64,000 nt of DNA from Brevibacillus choshinensis (GCF_001420695.1 NZ_LJJB01000007.1:2068143-2132142); one strand, 5' to 3'; shown: positions 54,483 to 63,789, numbered from the stretch's first letter. Notes: generated by a model from the sequence alone, not told the origin. Program-made: numbers and translations.

Positions 54483-54612
54483 TTGGTTGTAATGTGATTG
54501 TTGGTTGTTCGAGCGCAAAACGCAGAACGGATGGAACGGCCTTTCCTGGGAGCTCTCCTCTCTCAGGTTAGGCCTTTTCTCATATTCCCTTCCCTTTTCA
54601 ATACAAAAAAGT

Positions 54613-54644
54613 ACTCCGCAATGTACATACAGTACTTACGGAGT
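54613..54644 (-). terminator. Terminator overlapping the IclR stop codon
   Basis: ACTCCG (54613-54618) pairs with CGGAGT (54639-54644), with GTAC blocks inside. On the minus strand it is followed by a T6 run. The stop codon at 54636-54638 lies within the stem-loop. Confidence 0.75.
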
Positions 54645-55430
54645 GTTCGGCTCAGACGCATTATTCACTTTATTAAAGCCAAGTTCGATAGAGATAATTT
54701 CGGCCATCTTCAGCAATTCACGTAAATATTCGTTTACATTCTCCCTACCGTAAAAATGCTCTGGCCCTGAAATGGAGATACCGGCAACCATTCTATTTTC
54801 ATAGTTGTAGACAGGTGCTGCCAAAGCTGCTGCCCCCATTGCCAGCTCTCCTTCAGATCTCGCATATCCTCTGGCCCGAATCTCCTCCAACTCTGCTCTT
54901 AGTTTTACTTCCTGCGAGATGGTATACGGGGTAAACTGCTCTAGCTTTCTGGATAATACCGTCGTCAGTTCCTGCGGAGGCAGGTTCGCCATGATTAATT
55001 TGGACAAGGCACCAGCATAGATGGGCAACCTCTGGCCCACTTTAATCCCATACTGGAAATTGTGAAAGGATTCGATATTCACCAGGCACAAGGCTTCACC
55101 TTTGTCGTAAATACTCATATTGACGTTCTGTTCCGTTCTCTTCGACAGTTCCTGTAAAAAAGGAGTTGCAATTCGTGTCAGATCAATTCGTTGGATCACA
55201 ATACCCCCGATTTTGACGAACTGCATCCCCAGTCTAAACTTACCAGAAATGGGGTCCTGCTCAATGTACCCGCGTTTGATCATCGTTTGAATGGAGCGAT
55301 GGACGGTTGCCAACGCCAACCCCGTCCTTTCTGCAATCTCGACAAGCAACAATTCGGGTTCTTTAAAGGTGAATACTTCGATAATATCCAATGCCCTGTC
55401 CACTGCTCTAACTTTCTGCGATTCTTCCAT
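54636..55430 (-). CDS. IclR family transcriptional regulator
   Basis: A 264-residue regulator: an N-terminal winged helix (about 8-65: ALDIIEVFTF...LALATVHRSIQTMIKRGYIEQD) and a C-terminal IclR effector domain (about 80-250) with GALSKLIMA, RARGYARSEGEL and ALAAPVYN. It lies downstream of operon 3 but is separated by a terminator at 55523 and has its own promoter with a palindrome just before the start. It probably controls operon 3 in response to the imported substrate. AAGGGAG precedes the ATG. Confidence 0.9.
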   Translation of the reverse strand: MEESQKVRAVDRALDIIEVFTFKEPELLLVEIAERTGLALATVHRSIQTMIKRGYIEQDPISGKFRLGMQFVKIGGIVIQRIDLTRIATPFLQELSKRTEQNVNMSIYDKGEALCLVNIESFHNFQYGIKVGQRLPIYAGALSKLIMANLPPQELTTVLSRKLEQFTPYTISQEVKLRAELEEIRARGYARSEGELAMGAAALAAPVYNYENRMVAGISISGPEHFYGRENVNEYLRELLKMAEIISIELGFNKVNNASEPNTP

Positions 55431-55452
55431 ACATAACTGACTCCCTTATCCG

Positions 55453-55470
55453 TTTTCAATCGTTTGAAAA
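55453..55470. promoter_or_regulatory. Palindromic operator candidate before the IclR gene
   Basis: TTTTCAA-tcgt-TTGAAAA is a perfect 7-bp inverted repeat 23 bases upstream of the IclR start, suited to autoregulation. Related TGAAAA half-sites occur upstream of the operon 3 binding protein. Confidence 0.5.
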
Positions 55471-55522
55471 TGATTTCTTACTTAATAATGATGAATGATA
55501 TTGCACTGATTTACAAGAAAAA

Positions 55523-55539
55523 GAAGAGGCAGCCTCTTC
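55523..55539 (-). terminator. Terminator of operon 3
   Basis: GAAGAGG (55523-55529) pairs with CCTCTTC (55533-55539), followed on the minus strand by T5. It lies 45 bases past the ATPase stop. Confidence 0.8.
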
Positions 55540-55583
55540 CTTTTCAAAGACAGGCAAAGGACATATCCACCTTGTGAAATGAG

Positions 55584-56546
55584 TCAAGAAGAGACTAAAT
55601 GGCATGCGACTTGATGAAACGCAGATCCTTTCAACGCTGGTGTTTCTTTGCCGCATTTCGCTTCCGCATAAGGGCAGCGGGTATGGAACTTACACCCACT
55701 CGGTGGATTGGTCGGATTAGGCAGGTCCCCTTTTAAAATCAACGGTGTTCGTTTCATTCTGGGATGCTGTACGGGAATGGAGGATAGCAGAACTTTGGTA
55801 TAAGGATGCTGTGGATTGGAAAAAAGCTCTTCCGCTTCCGCCAATTCAACGATACTGCCTAGATACATGACCCCAATTCGGTGGCTGATATGTCTAACGA
55901 CAGCCAGATCATGGGCAATGAACAGATAAGACATCTGGAACTCCGCCTGAAGGTCTTCCAGCAGATTGACAATTTGAGATTGGATAGACACATCCAGTGC
56001 TGCAACCGGTTCATCACACACCACCATCTTCGGTTTCAACGCTAGCGCTCGAGCGATACCAATCCGCTGACGCTGTCCGCCACTGAACTCATGCGGATAA
56101 CGATTAGCGTGCCCAGGATTCAGACCTACCTTATCCAGCAGATAAAGCATCCGTTCCTTGCTTTCGTGCGAATCCATCTGATGGATGCGAAACGGCTCCG
56201 TCAAGATATCTCCGATTTTCTGCCGCGGATTAAGCGACGAATAGGGGTCCTGAAAAATCATTTGAATGTTTTTTCTTACAGTGGTTTGATGGGAGAGCGT
56301 TGCAAGATTGGTTCCTTCAAAGCGTATTTCTCCTTCAGTGGGAGCAAGCAGTTGAACGATCATTTTGCCAAGGGTGCTTTTTCCACAGCCACTCTCCCCG
56401 ACTAACCCTAACGTTTCTTGCTGCATTACGTCGAGATCGACCCCATCTACTGCTTTGATGCTTCCCGCTTGTTTCATCAACAGCCCCTTTTTGATGGGAA
56501 AATGCTTTTTGATACTTCGAACTTCAAGTAATGGGCTTTGAGTCAC
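55584..56546 (-). CDS. Peptide ABC transporter ATP-binding protein, OppF type (operon 3)
   Basis: A 320-residue ATPase with [43 protein letters not shown] and a C-terminal CKFHTRCPYAEAKC segment. It starts at GTG 56546, overlapping the OppD-type stop by 4 bases (GTGA), with AGGTGA upstream. It is the last gene of operon 3. Confidence 0.9.
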   Translation of the reverse strand: MTQSPLLEVRSIKKHFPIKKGLLMKQAGSIKAVDGVDLDVMQQETLGLVGESGCGKSTLGKMIVQLLAPTEGEIRFEGTNLATLSHQTTVRKNIQMIFQDPYSSLNPRQKIGDILTEPFRIHQMDSHESKERMLYLLDKVGLNPGHANRYPHEFSGGQRQRIGIARALALKPKMVVCDEPVAALDVSIQSQIVNLLEDLQAEFQMSYLFIAHDLAVVRHISHRIGVMYLGSIVELAEAEELFSNPQHPYTKVLLSSIPVQHPRMKRTPLILKGDLPNPTNPPSGCKFHTRCPYAEAKCGKETPALKGSAFHQVACHLVSS

Positions 56547-57544
56547 TGTTCATCACCTCTCTTCTTTTCAAAGACGTTTTGGCTATGCCAACATCTCACC
56601 TTATGTCCCGGGACGATCTCTTCCAAAATGGGCTTCATTTCACGACACTTTTCGGTTGCATACGAACAGCGGGGATGAAACTGGCAACCGTTTGGCATCT
56701 CACCAGGAGAAGGCACATTGCCCTCGATGGATTGTAGCCTTGTTTTCGGGCCAAGCAGTTTGGGAATGGAGTTCAGCAATCCTTCTGTATATGGATGTGC
56801 CGGCTTATCAAAGATCGCCTCCGTCACTGCTTCTTCCACAATTTCCCCCGCATACATAACCCCAACACGGTCGCACATTTCGGCAACTACACCTAGATCG
56901 TGAGTTATCATGATAATGGAAGTGTTCAACCTTTTTCGTAATTCGTTCATCAAATCGAGAATTTGGGCTTGTACCGTTACATCCAGTGCAGTCGTCGGTT
57001 CATCCGCAATCAAGAGCTGTGGATTACAGGCAACCGCCATCGCTATCACCACCCGTTGCCTCATCCCACCCGATAACTGATGTGGATATTCGTAATACCG
57101 CTGTTCTGGGTTCGGAATGCCTACCATCTTCAGAAGCTCTATCGAGTACCGCTTTACTTCGGCAGGGGATTTCTTTTCATGAAAGGTAATCACTTCATCA
57201 ATTTGACTGCCTATTGTAAATGCAGGGTCCAATGAACTCATCGGTTCTTGAAATATCATCGAGATATCCTTCCCTCTGATGGCACGCAGGTTGTGTTGCT
57301 TCTCTTGCACCAGGTTTTTTCCATTGAACCAAATCTCGCCGCCGGTTACTTGACCGGGAGGAGATGGAATCAACCCCATGATCGCAAGCGATGTAACGCT
57401 TTTTCCACAGCCGCTCTCCCCAACGATTCCCAAAGTCTCCCCCTTATAAACAGTCAAATTGATTCCGTTCACGACATCAACGGTACCCTCTTCCGTATCA
57501 AACGAAACCCGCAATTGGTTTATCTGCAACAGTTTTTCTGACAT
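56543..57544 (-). CDS. Peptide ABC transporter ATP-binding protein, OppD type (operon 3)
   Basis: A 333-residue ATPase with [40 protein letters not shown] and the [15 protein letters not shown] extension. AAAGGGAGA lies about 7 bases before the ATG. It is 14 bases downstream of the creatininase-like gene, which therefore interrupts the usual permease-ATPase order. Confidence 0.9.
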   Translation of the reverse strand: MSEKLLQINQLRVSFDTEEGTVDVVNGINLTVYKGETLGIVGESGCGKSVTSLAIMGLIPSPPGQVTGGEIWFNGKNLVQEKQHNLRAIRGKDISMIFQEPMSSLDPAFTIGSQIDEVITFHEKKSPAEVKRYSIELLKMVGIPNPEQRYYEYPHQLSGGMRQRVVIAMAVACNPQLLIADEPTTALDVTVQAQILDLMNELRKRLNTSIIMITHDLGVVAEMCDRVGVMYAGEIVEEAVTEAIFDKPAHPYTEGLLNSIPKLLGPKTRLQSIEGNVPSPGEMPNGCQFHPRCSYATEKCREMKPILEEIVPGHKVRCWHSQNVFEKKRGDEQ

Positions 57545-57558
57545 CTGTCCGTCTCCCT

Positions 57559-58383
57559 TTACAGATGATGGTTCACTCTCGGATGGACCTTACGTTGTTT
57601 GAAAATTTTTACGAACTCAACCAGACCGTCCACTGCGGCGTCAAAAAGCGCTTCCCCTTTATCCTTTGTTGATTTAGTCGGATCGCCTAGGGTGCCTGTC
57701 TCGGAAATGGAGCTCCAGTATGGCATAGTGACAACTGGCCGCCCTTCTCCCCGTCCCACTATATCGAGCCAGAAATATTTTGCGTGATCATATTTATCCA
57801 TGTCCCGAACCGCTTTATCCATCTGAACCAAGTCTTCACGAATAGCCAGGTACATCGATGTCTCTAGTTCGCATGCGTGATTCATACCACCGGGATTTTC
57901 CGACTCCCTCACCTGTTCGGCACATTCGATCACCTGCTGAAAATCCCAATGGGATACTGATGCACAGAGCCCGTTGGGATAGGCCAGGTTGGTCAGACGG
58001 GCGGCGACTTGCAGAAGCGATACATTACTGCCATGTCCATTCAATAATAAAATACGTTCGAATCCCTGATGAGCGAGACTTTTGCACACATCGACTACAT
58101 AGTTGATAAATGTTTCGCTGCTAATGGAGATCACTCCGGGGAAATCCATCTGATGTGGAGCATAACCATGATTGATTGGTGGGATCACCACCATCTCCGT
58201 AGGAATTTTGGCGCCCGCTCTTACGCACACTTCATTGGCGAGAACCAAATCCGTATCAACCGGCAGGTGATAACCATGTTCTTCAATCATGGCGACTGGG
58301 ACTACCGCTACCCGTTTTTCCTTGACAACCTGTTTTACTTCCGGCCATGTCATTTCGGCAAAGAGATATTTTTCTACGATCAT
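57559..58383 (-). CDS. Creatininase family amidohydrolase
   Basis: A 274-residue protein of the creatininase fold. Metal and active-site motifs: EEHGYHLPVDTD (family E-x-H-G-x-HLP-x-x-TD), NGHGSN, and HACELETS (family HAGxxETS, with Cys for Gly). Members hydrolyse cyclic amides or formamides such as creatinine and FAPy compounds. Its position inside a peptide-type ABC operon points to hydrolysis of the imported cyclic or amide substrate. AAGGA lies about 10 bases before the ATG. Confidence 0.88.
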   Translation of the reverse strand: MIVEKYLFAEMTWPEVKQVVKEKRVAVVPVAMIEEHGYHLPVDTDLVLANEVCVRAGAKIPTEMVVIPPINHGYAPHQMDFPGVISISSETFINYVVDVCKSLAHQGFERILLLNGHGSNVSLLQVAARLTNLAYPNGLCASVSHWDFQQVIECAEQVRESENPGGMNHACELETSMYLAIREDLVQMDKAVRDMDKYDHAKYFWLDIVGRGEGRPVVTMPYWSSISETGTLGDPTKSTKDKGEALFDAAVDGLVEFVKIFKQRKVHPRVNHHL

Positions 58384-58408
58384 TTTCGTCTCATCCTTTC
58401 TTCGTCTG

Positions 58409-59245
58409 CTATTTCATGCGTGGGTCTAAATAATCTCTCAGTCCGTCTCCTAGCAGGTTTAGCCCGAGTACGGTAAAGGCTATGGCCATCCCAGGAAAAA
58501 TTGAAATCCATGGAGCCTCTCTCATATATTGCCTGCCATCATACAAAATATTGCCCAAACTAGGTTCAGGCTGTGGTACTCCAAGCCCGATGAAACTTAA
58601 CGCTGCTTCCGCCAAAATGGCGTAGGCAAAGTAGGTCGTAAATTGGATCAATAACGGTGACAGGCAGTTAGGAAGGATGTGCTTGATCATCAGCCTCAAA
58701 TCGGAACCGCCCATTACCTTCACCGCATCGATATAATCTTTTTCCTTGATCGATAAAACACAGCCCCGGATCAAACGAGCAAACAGAGGCGTATATATTA
58801 CAGCTAACGCAATAATGATATTGGTGGGGTTAGAGCCCAAAGCGGACATCAATCCAATCGCGAAGAGAATCGGCGGAAACGACATTATTCCGTCAACAAT
58901 GCGCATCAGAACACCGTCTGTTATACCTCCATAGAATCCAGCGATCAGTCCCAGCATTGTACCGATGGCAGACGACACCAGGATAGCCCCTGTTGCGATC
59001 ACAATCGATACTCTAGCGCCGTACAGGATTCGGCTGAAAATATCCCGGCCATATTCGTCCGTTCCGAAGAAGTGATCGCTGCTTGGCGAGGCGACTCTGC
59101 TTGAATAATCGGTATCGTTAATCGGGTCATATGGAGCAAGAATCGGCGCCGCTAGCGAGAGGAGGACAACCGCAAAAACAATGACCAATCCGGCAGCAGC
59201 AGTTTTTCGCCGCGAAAATTTTCGTATTGACTTCTGAAAACTCAC
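58409..59245 (-). CDS. Peptide ABC transporter permease, OppC type (operon 3)
   Basis: A 278-residue permease with the OppC N-terminal helix, about six helices, and the EAA-loop (DAVKVMGGSDLRLMIKHILPN). I prefer GTG 59245 with AAAGGGTGA 5 bases upstream; GTG 59254 forms a 4-base overlap with the partner stop but has no spacing from a site. Confidence 0.88.
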   Translation of the reverse strand: MSFQKSIRKFSRRKTAAAGLVIVFAVVLLSLAAPILAPYDPINDTDYSSRVASPSSDHFFGTDEYGRDIFSRILYGARVSIVIATGAILVSSAIGTMLGLIAGFYGGITDGVLMRIVDGIMSFPPILFAIGLMSALGSNPTNIIIALAVIYTPLFARLIRGCVLSIKEKDYIDAVKVMGGSDLRLMIKHILPNCLSPLLIQFTTYFAYAILAEAALSFIGLGVPQPEPSLGNILYDGRQYMREAPWISIFPGMAIAFTVLGLNLLGDGLRDYLDPRMK

Positions 59246-59250
59246 TCGAT

Positions 59251-60201
59251 TCACCCTTTGCTGTAATCAATTTTCGGGTCGAAATAGGCATACAACAAAT
59301 CAACCGCCAAATTAATGATGACATAGATGAAGGCGATGTAGAGAATAACTCCCTGGATCACCGGATAGTCCCGGTTGAACACGGAATTAACCACAAGACT
59401 GCCTATACCGGGGATGCTGAATATCGTCTCTACCACAACTGTCCCACCAAGCAACAATCCAAAATTTAGCCCGACGATCGTAAGGATCGGGATCATAGCA
59501 TTTTTCAGAGCATGCTTAAGGATGATAACAGGTTCCGAACCGCCTTTAGCCCGGATGGTACGGATATAATCCTGCCGGAGCACCTCCAACATGCTAGAAC
59601 GCGTCATTCGCGTTACGACCCCTGCCTGAATAAATCCAAGCGAAATCGCTGGCAGTGTCAGATGTTTGAGATGTAACCACACATTTTCGGTAAACTCCAC
59701 GTACCCCGTAGCTGGAAACCAACCGAGATGCAGGGCAAAAACGATGATCAGGATTAGCGCCGCCCAAAAATTCGGAATGGAAATGCCGATCAGTGCGATG
59801 ATCATGGCTGAATAGTCCCATGAACTACTGTGTTTCACAGCGGCGATGATACCCAGCGGAATTGCTAGCAGCAATGAAACAACCAGTGAATACAGCGTCA
59901 ACGCCAACGTAGCTGGCATCCTTTCGGCAATCAGTGTGTTTACGTCTTTGTCGGAAACAAGCGACTGTCCCATATTCCCCTGTAGCACATTGGTGATCCA
60001 ATGATAAAACTGAGAGGGAAGCGGTTCGTTCAGGCCCAACTTCTGCTGCAGTTGCAACAGTTGCTCGGGAGTTGCCTGGGAACCCAGCATAACTGCAGCA
60101 GGGTCCCCTGGAATGAGATGAATCAGAATAAATACAGTTACAGAAACTACGAATAAAACAGGAATCAGCGCTAACAATCTTCTCAACACATATGCGGCCA
60201 T
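59251..60201 (-). CDS. Peptide ABC transporter permease, OppB type (operon 3)
   Basis: A 316-residue permease with the typical start (YVLRRLLALIPVLF), PGDPAAVMLG loop, and EAA-loop (RTIRAKGGSEPVIILKHALKN). The ATG at 60201 has no ribosome site at normal distance: AAGGAGGAG lies nearly 30 bases upstream, but an 8-bp hairpin between them (60211-60230) would bring it close. It is 90 bases after the binding protein. Confidence 0.9.
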   Translation of the reverse strand: MAAYVLRRLLALIPVLFVVSVTVFILIHLIPGDPAAVMLGSQATPEQLLQLQQKLGLNEPLPSQFYHWITNVLQGNMGQSLVSDKDVNTLIAERMPATLALTLYSLVVSLLLAIPLGIIAAVKHSSSWDYSAMIIALIGISIPNFWAALILIIVFALHLGWFPATGYVEFTENVWLHLKHLTLPAISLGFIQAGVVTRMTRSSMLEVLRQDYIRTIRAKGGSEPVIILKHALKNAMIPILTIVGLNFGLLLGGTVVVETIFSIPGIGSLVVNSVFNRDYPVIQGVILYIAFIYVIINLAVDLLYAYFDPKIDYSKG

Positions 60202-60210
60202 TACGCTTTT

Positions 60211-60238
60211 GCTAACAGAAAGCTGTCAGCTCCTCCTT
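60211..60238 (-). promoter_or_regulatory. Ribosome site with a hairpin spacer before the OppB-type gene
   Basis: On the minus-strand RNA, AAGGAGGA is followed directly by GCTGACAG-cttt-CTGTTAGC (8 bp, one G-U pair) and 9 bases later by the ATG at 60201. With the hairpin folded, the effective spacing is about 9-10 bases, normal for initiation. Confidence 0.6.
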
Positions 60239-60291
60239 CCATCTATGGTGTATAACCTGTGGCACTACTGGAGCTATGCCCCCAAACCTTT

Positions 60292-61926
60292 CTATCGTTC
60301 TAGCCATACATTCCATAGTCTGGGGTACCCTGCACTCCATGCTGTGTACCCTTTGACACGTGATTGATACCCTTCGATGACGGGATAATAGTAGAGGGAC
60401 ATGAAAGATAAATCTTTGTGGAGAAGTTCTTGTACTTGGTTATATACCTCTTTTCGTTTTGGTGTATCTATGGTCGAAATTCCCTGATCGAGCAATCGAT
60501 CCATTTCAGGATTCTTGTAACCATTGTAGCTCGAGCTGCTATGCAAATAGGAATAGTAGATTTGATTTGGATCGGGGCGTGGACTAATATGCCCGTTCAA
60601 CAAGTGATAATCCCCTGTGGTCCACGGTCCGGAGATGAACGATGCCCATTCAAATGATTCAACTTCAACATTCAATCCGATCTCTTTTAATTGTTTTTGG
60701 AGTACCATCGCCGTTTTTTCATGATGATCGTAAGCTTTGCTTGTCGCAATTTTGATTGGTTCACCCTTGTAGCCCGCTTCCTTTACAAGCATCTTGGCCT
60801 TTTCGATATCCTGCTTGTAATCGTTGGCGTGCGTCTCAGAAAACCACTCGGTATTGGGGAATACCGGTGACGGCGCCACTTCACCCAACCCCCAGGTCGC
60901 TACATCGACGATTTCCTGCTTGTTGATCGCATATGCAACCGCTTCACGTATTTTCGGATTATCAAACGGAGGCTTTTTCATCCCGAACTGCAGCATTCCC
61001 CAGCTCAAGGAAGGCTTTTTGGCAACGACAAGATTGTTTTTGCCTTCTAGATACTTCACATCCTTCGGAAGAACATCGAGAGCCAGATCAATTTCGCCTG
61101 TTTCCAGTGCCGTCATGCGAACGGTCGGATCGGAGATAGTTTTGAAGACGACTTCGTCCACATAAGCCTTCTTTTCGCCTCCAAAACCGGAAGCGGTTCC
61201 TTCCGCAGCCTTGTATCCATCAAAGCGCTTTAACACCAACTGTTTTCCCTGCTCCCATTTGACGAATTGAAACGGACCGGTCCCGATCGGATTGGTGATT
61301 TTGCCCCCTTGATCATCCGCCAAACCTATTGGAATGATGACAGCCGGGTTAAACGGATTCACTAGCGATCCTATAAATACATTGGATGAGCCGTTTAGAT
61401 GAAACACAACCGTATAATCGTCGGGAGTCTCAATCGATTGAACCATGGAAAATTCACCCTTACGAGGAGCTTCTTTCATGAACCTCTCAAGCGAATATTT
61501 CACGTCTCCCGCCTTCAGCTCTTTTCCGTTGTGGAACATTACACCTCTACGCAGGCTAAAGGTTACTGTTTTTCCATCCTGAGCCTCTTTCCACTCTTTG
61601 GCCAGCATCGGAATCACTTTCATATTTTCATCAATCGTCACCAGCATTTCCTGTACATGCAAAAGTGGAATGCGATCCGACAAAACTGTGGAAGTATGTA
61701 AATCCAGTTTTGTCAAATCAGCGCCCGTACCGACTATGAGTCTCCCCCCTTGCTTTGGTTGGGAATTCTCCTGAGATGCTGTCTGATTACTGGTTTGTGT
61801 TCCGGTTTGAGTACCGGACTGGTCGCCAACAGGTTGAGTCGACTGTCCACATCCTGCCATAACAAGCATGAGAGTGACGCTTGTTAAAAGAAAAAACCTC
61901 TTGTAAAACCCTACCGTTTTTTTCAT
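60292..61926 (-). CDS. Peptide ABC transporter substrate-binding lipoprotein (operon 3)
   Basis: A 544-residue family-5 binding protein. The start at ATG 61926 has AAGGGGGC about 5 bases upstream; it is preferred over the upstream codon at 62025, which would put 33 extra residues before the signal. The signal ends V-M-A-G-C (Cys26), followed by a Thr/Gln/Ser linker (GTQTGTQTSNQTASQ). The family signature is in TVTFSLRRGVMFHNGKELKAGDVKYSLERF. It is the first gene of operon 3. The ligand is probably an amide or peptide, given the creatininase neighbour. Confidence 0.9.
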   Translation of the reverse strand: MKKTVGFYKRFFLLTSVTLMLVMAGCGQSTQPVGDQSGTQTGTQTSNQTASQENSQPKQGGRLIVGTGADLTKLDLHTSTVLSDRIPLLHVQEMLVTIDENMKVIPMLAKEWKEAQDGKTVTFSLRRGVMFHNGKELKAGDVKYSLERFMKEAPRKGEFSMVQSIETPDDYTVVFHLNGSSNVFIGSLVNPFNPAVIIPIGLADDQGGKITNPIGTGPFQFVKWEQGKQLVLKRFDGYKAAEGTASGFGGEKKAYVDEVVFKTISDPTVRMTALETGEIDLALDVLPKDVKYLEGKNNLVVAKKPSLSWGMLQFGMKKPPFDNPKIREAVAYAINKQEIVDVATWGLGEVAPSPVFPNTEWFSETHANDYKQDIEKAKMLVKEAGYKGEPIKIATSKAYDHHEKTAMVLQKQLKEIGLNVEVESFEWASFISGPWTTGDYHLLNGHISPRPDPNQIYYSYLHSSSSYNGYKNPEMDRLLDQGISTIDTPKRKEVYNQVQELLHKDLSFMSLYYYPVIEGYQSRVKGYTAWSAGYPRLWNVWLER

Positions 61927-62183
61927 TAGAGCCCCCTTCTCGATCTTTCCTACAAATTCTGTCAGAAATAACGCTTCATTCTTTCTGGTTTTATGTAATG
62001 TTGTTCCATTTCCCCCTTTCCTCAAGTTTTTGGATGAAACACAGAACCGTTGTCCATCGCTAGATCAGTTTTGTCCGATTAGCCAAAGTTGTTTTCACTA
62101 GATGGAAACACATTTTCATTTTAGTTTTTTGCTTACGCCTATTAAATCATAAAGCATTTCCGCCTATCAAGGATAATTTCGAA

Positions 62184-62202
62184 TTTTCTTAAATTAAGAA
62201 AA
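62184..62202. promoter_or_regulatory. Perfect 19-bp palindrome upstream of operon 3
   Basis: TTTTCTTAA-A-TTAAGAAAA is a perfect inverted repeat about 260 bases before the binding-protein start, in a very AT-rich promoter region (62027-62400). TGGAAACACATTTTCA near 62104 is a second IclR-like imperfect palindrome. No gene is seen between 62027 and 62531. Confidence 0.5.
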
Positions 62203-62407
62203 ATTAAAACGCACTTTACTCTTTGTGTTAAATGAAAATAATGTCTTGGACTTGAAAAATTTTACTAACTAAGTATTTATACGAAAATGAATATCCGGAA
62301 ATAGGCACAGCAAAAAAACTCTCCTATTTCGAGAGAAAATTCCAACTTATAGTGCCAGTAACTAACAATGTCTTATTGAATTATCCTGCCGAATAGCTTA
62401 ACGAGGC

Positions 62408-62436
62408 GAGGCTGCCGGATCATCTCCGGCAGCCTC
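62408..62436. terminator. Very stable hairpin, terminator-like
   Basis: GAGGCTGCCGGA (62408-62419) pairs perfectly with TCCGGCAGCCTC (62425-62436). A T5 run follows 6 bases to the right. It lies about 100 bases past the truncated ABC-2 gene. Confidence 0.7.
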
Positions 62437-62531
62437 TGATGTTTTTACTAAGCTATCGATCCCCGTTAGTCTAATTCAGATCTACTACACGAATACTCCG
62501 TACAGTATTTTGGGAAAAACAAAATTTTTCG

Positions 62532-63182
62532 TTACTCCCATTTGAATGTTAGGCTCGCGATAAGGAAGGCTACAAGCATCCAGCCACCGAGCAATGCAGC
62601 TTCACGCCAAACGTCGGCAAGCGAGTCTCCGACATTCATGATTTGGCGCAGTACTGTGGACAAATGCGAAATCGGTAGCAAATTGACGACGGGCTGTAGC
62701 CAGTCAGGCATGTTCTTGATTGGAAAGAAGACACCGCCAAGAAAAAGCATTGGGAAGGAGACGAAGCCTGCGATCGGGCCTGCGCTTTCCGGTGTTTTTG
62801 TGAGCGCGGCAATGATAAAGCCGATCGACATGAACGTCAGTGTTCCGAGTACGACGAACATTAACAGAAGCGTCCACGAACCGTTCACCTGCGTTCCGAA
62901 AATCAAGCTGGCGATTAAAAGCGCGATAATCGCCTGCACGCCGTTTAACAGTAGTGTGGCCGTGATTTGCGCTGCAATGAAGGTCCTAGAGTGGAGAGGC
63001 GTACTCTGAAGACGTCGAAGGATACCCCGCTCACGCCAAGATGCGATTTGGCCAGCAACGCCGTTCAAATTGTTATTCATTTTCATCATGGCGACGATGC
63101 CCGGTACGAGGAAATCGATATACTTCAGTTTAAGAGATTGGACACCCTGCGTTTGAATCGTGATGACGGGTGTGTACCCCAC
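62532..63182 (-). pseudogene. ABC-2 type transporter permease, 5'-truncated
   Basis: The frame encodes the C-terminal 216 residues of an ABC-2 permease: YIDFLVPGIVAMM, NNLNGVAGQIASWRERGILRRLQSTPL, then helices with GPIAGFVSFPMLFLGGVFFP and the TFKWE end. Full-length members are about 360-370 aa and have an N-terminal helix plus a large outer loop, both missing here. The only start is a GTG without a site, and the upstream in-frame codons run into a stop near 63220. No partner ATPase is nearby. It is therefore a truncated gene. Confidence 0.75.
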
Positions 63183-63196
63183 GATCTGTTTGCTAA

Positions 63197-63595
63197 TGCG
63201 GGGACTTAAAGAAGAACTGGTACTTCTTTAGTGCTTCAATCATTGCCTTTGTAGTTGGGCTTATCCATACTGTACTGGGTGAGGTCTTACTATTCCGCAA
63301 GTAGAGGCGTAACGGCTTCATACCGACTGATGGTGGAAGTATTTTAAGAGAATCTAACGTGCGTATTCTGTGGGCCACCTGGCATGCACTTACTGTGTTT
63401 GGGTGGGAAATGACTTTCCTCCTGCTATGGCTTGCGCGACATTCATCTCTCGGTGGGACATACACGGTACTTGAAAATACGGTTGCTGCCTCTATGCTCG
63501 AGGGCTCCGTGTTGGTCTTAATCGGTACGAAGGGAAGGCATCCTGGGTGGGCAGGTCTATTGAGCGTAGCCCTACTAGTATGGATAGGTAGTTAA
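63197..63595 (+). pseudogene. Small multi-TM protein broken by an amber codon
   Basis: A plus-strand frame reads KKNWYFFSASIIAFVVGLIHTVLGEVLLFRK, then TAG at 63302-63304, then RRNGFIPTDGGSILRESNVRILWATWHALTVFGWEM and two more membrane segments to a TAA at 63593-63595. Text on both sides of the stop is continuous, four-helix membrane protein sequence of about 130 residues. A start is missing: the nearest ATG (63196) is out of frame. It is probably recently inactivated. A rescue start at GTG 63359 lacks a site. The family has no name I can give. Confidence 0.65.
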
Positions 63596-63789
63596 ATATG
63601 GAACCCGCGATTTCTTTTTTATAAGCGTCCTTTGTTTACTGAGTCTTCCCTCACTATTGTTACTATAGAGATGCAAAATTACTAAATAGTTCCTGGTAAT
63701 TACATAATCAGTATTTGATTTTTTTCTGTTAATTCTGGGGAGGGGAATGAAAGATAAAAGTTAAAAGTTAAAAGATAGAGAATGAATTG

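Larger units (their letters stand above)
53207..54612. other. 1.4-kb region without a supported gene
   Basis: Plus and minus frames of 60-115 codons exist, but none has a good ribosome site or family-like text. A minus-strand stretch at about 53470-53600 (PIMEEVVAHRNSFVQYAKQYK, then a stop and GLFHDANDGDQGRIN) may be a decayed gene. GAAAAATTTTC at 53754-53764 is an 11-bp palindrome upstream of the M20 gene. Hairpins at 54322-54343 and 54449-54482 are listed separately. The rest is AT-rich. Confidence 0.5.

Noticed and set aside
63193-63465. Minus-strand 90-codon frame
   Set aside because: It is antisense to the broken membrane-protein gene, whose plus-strand text is clearly protein-like.
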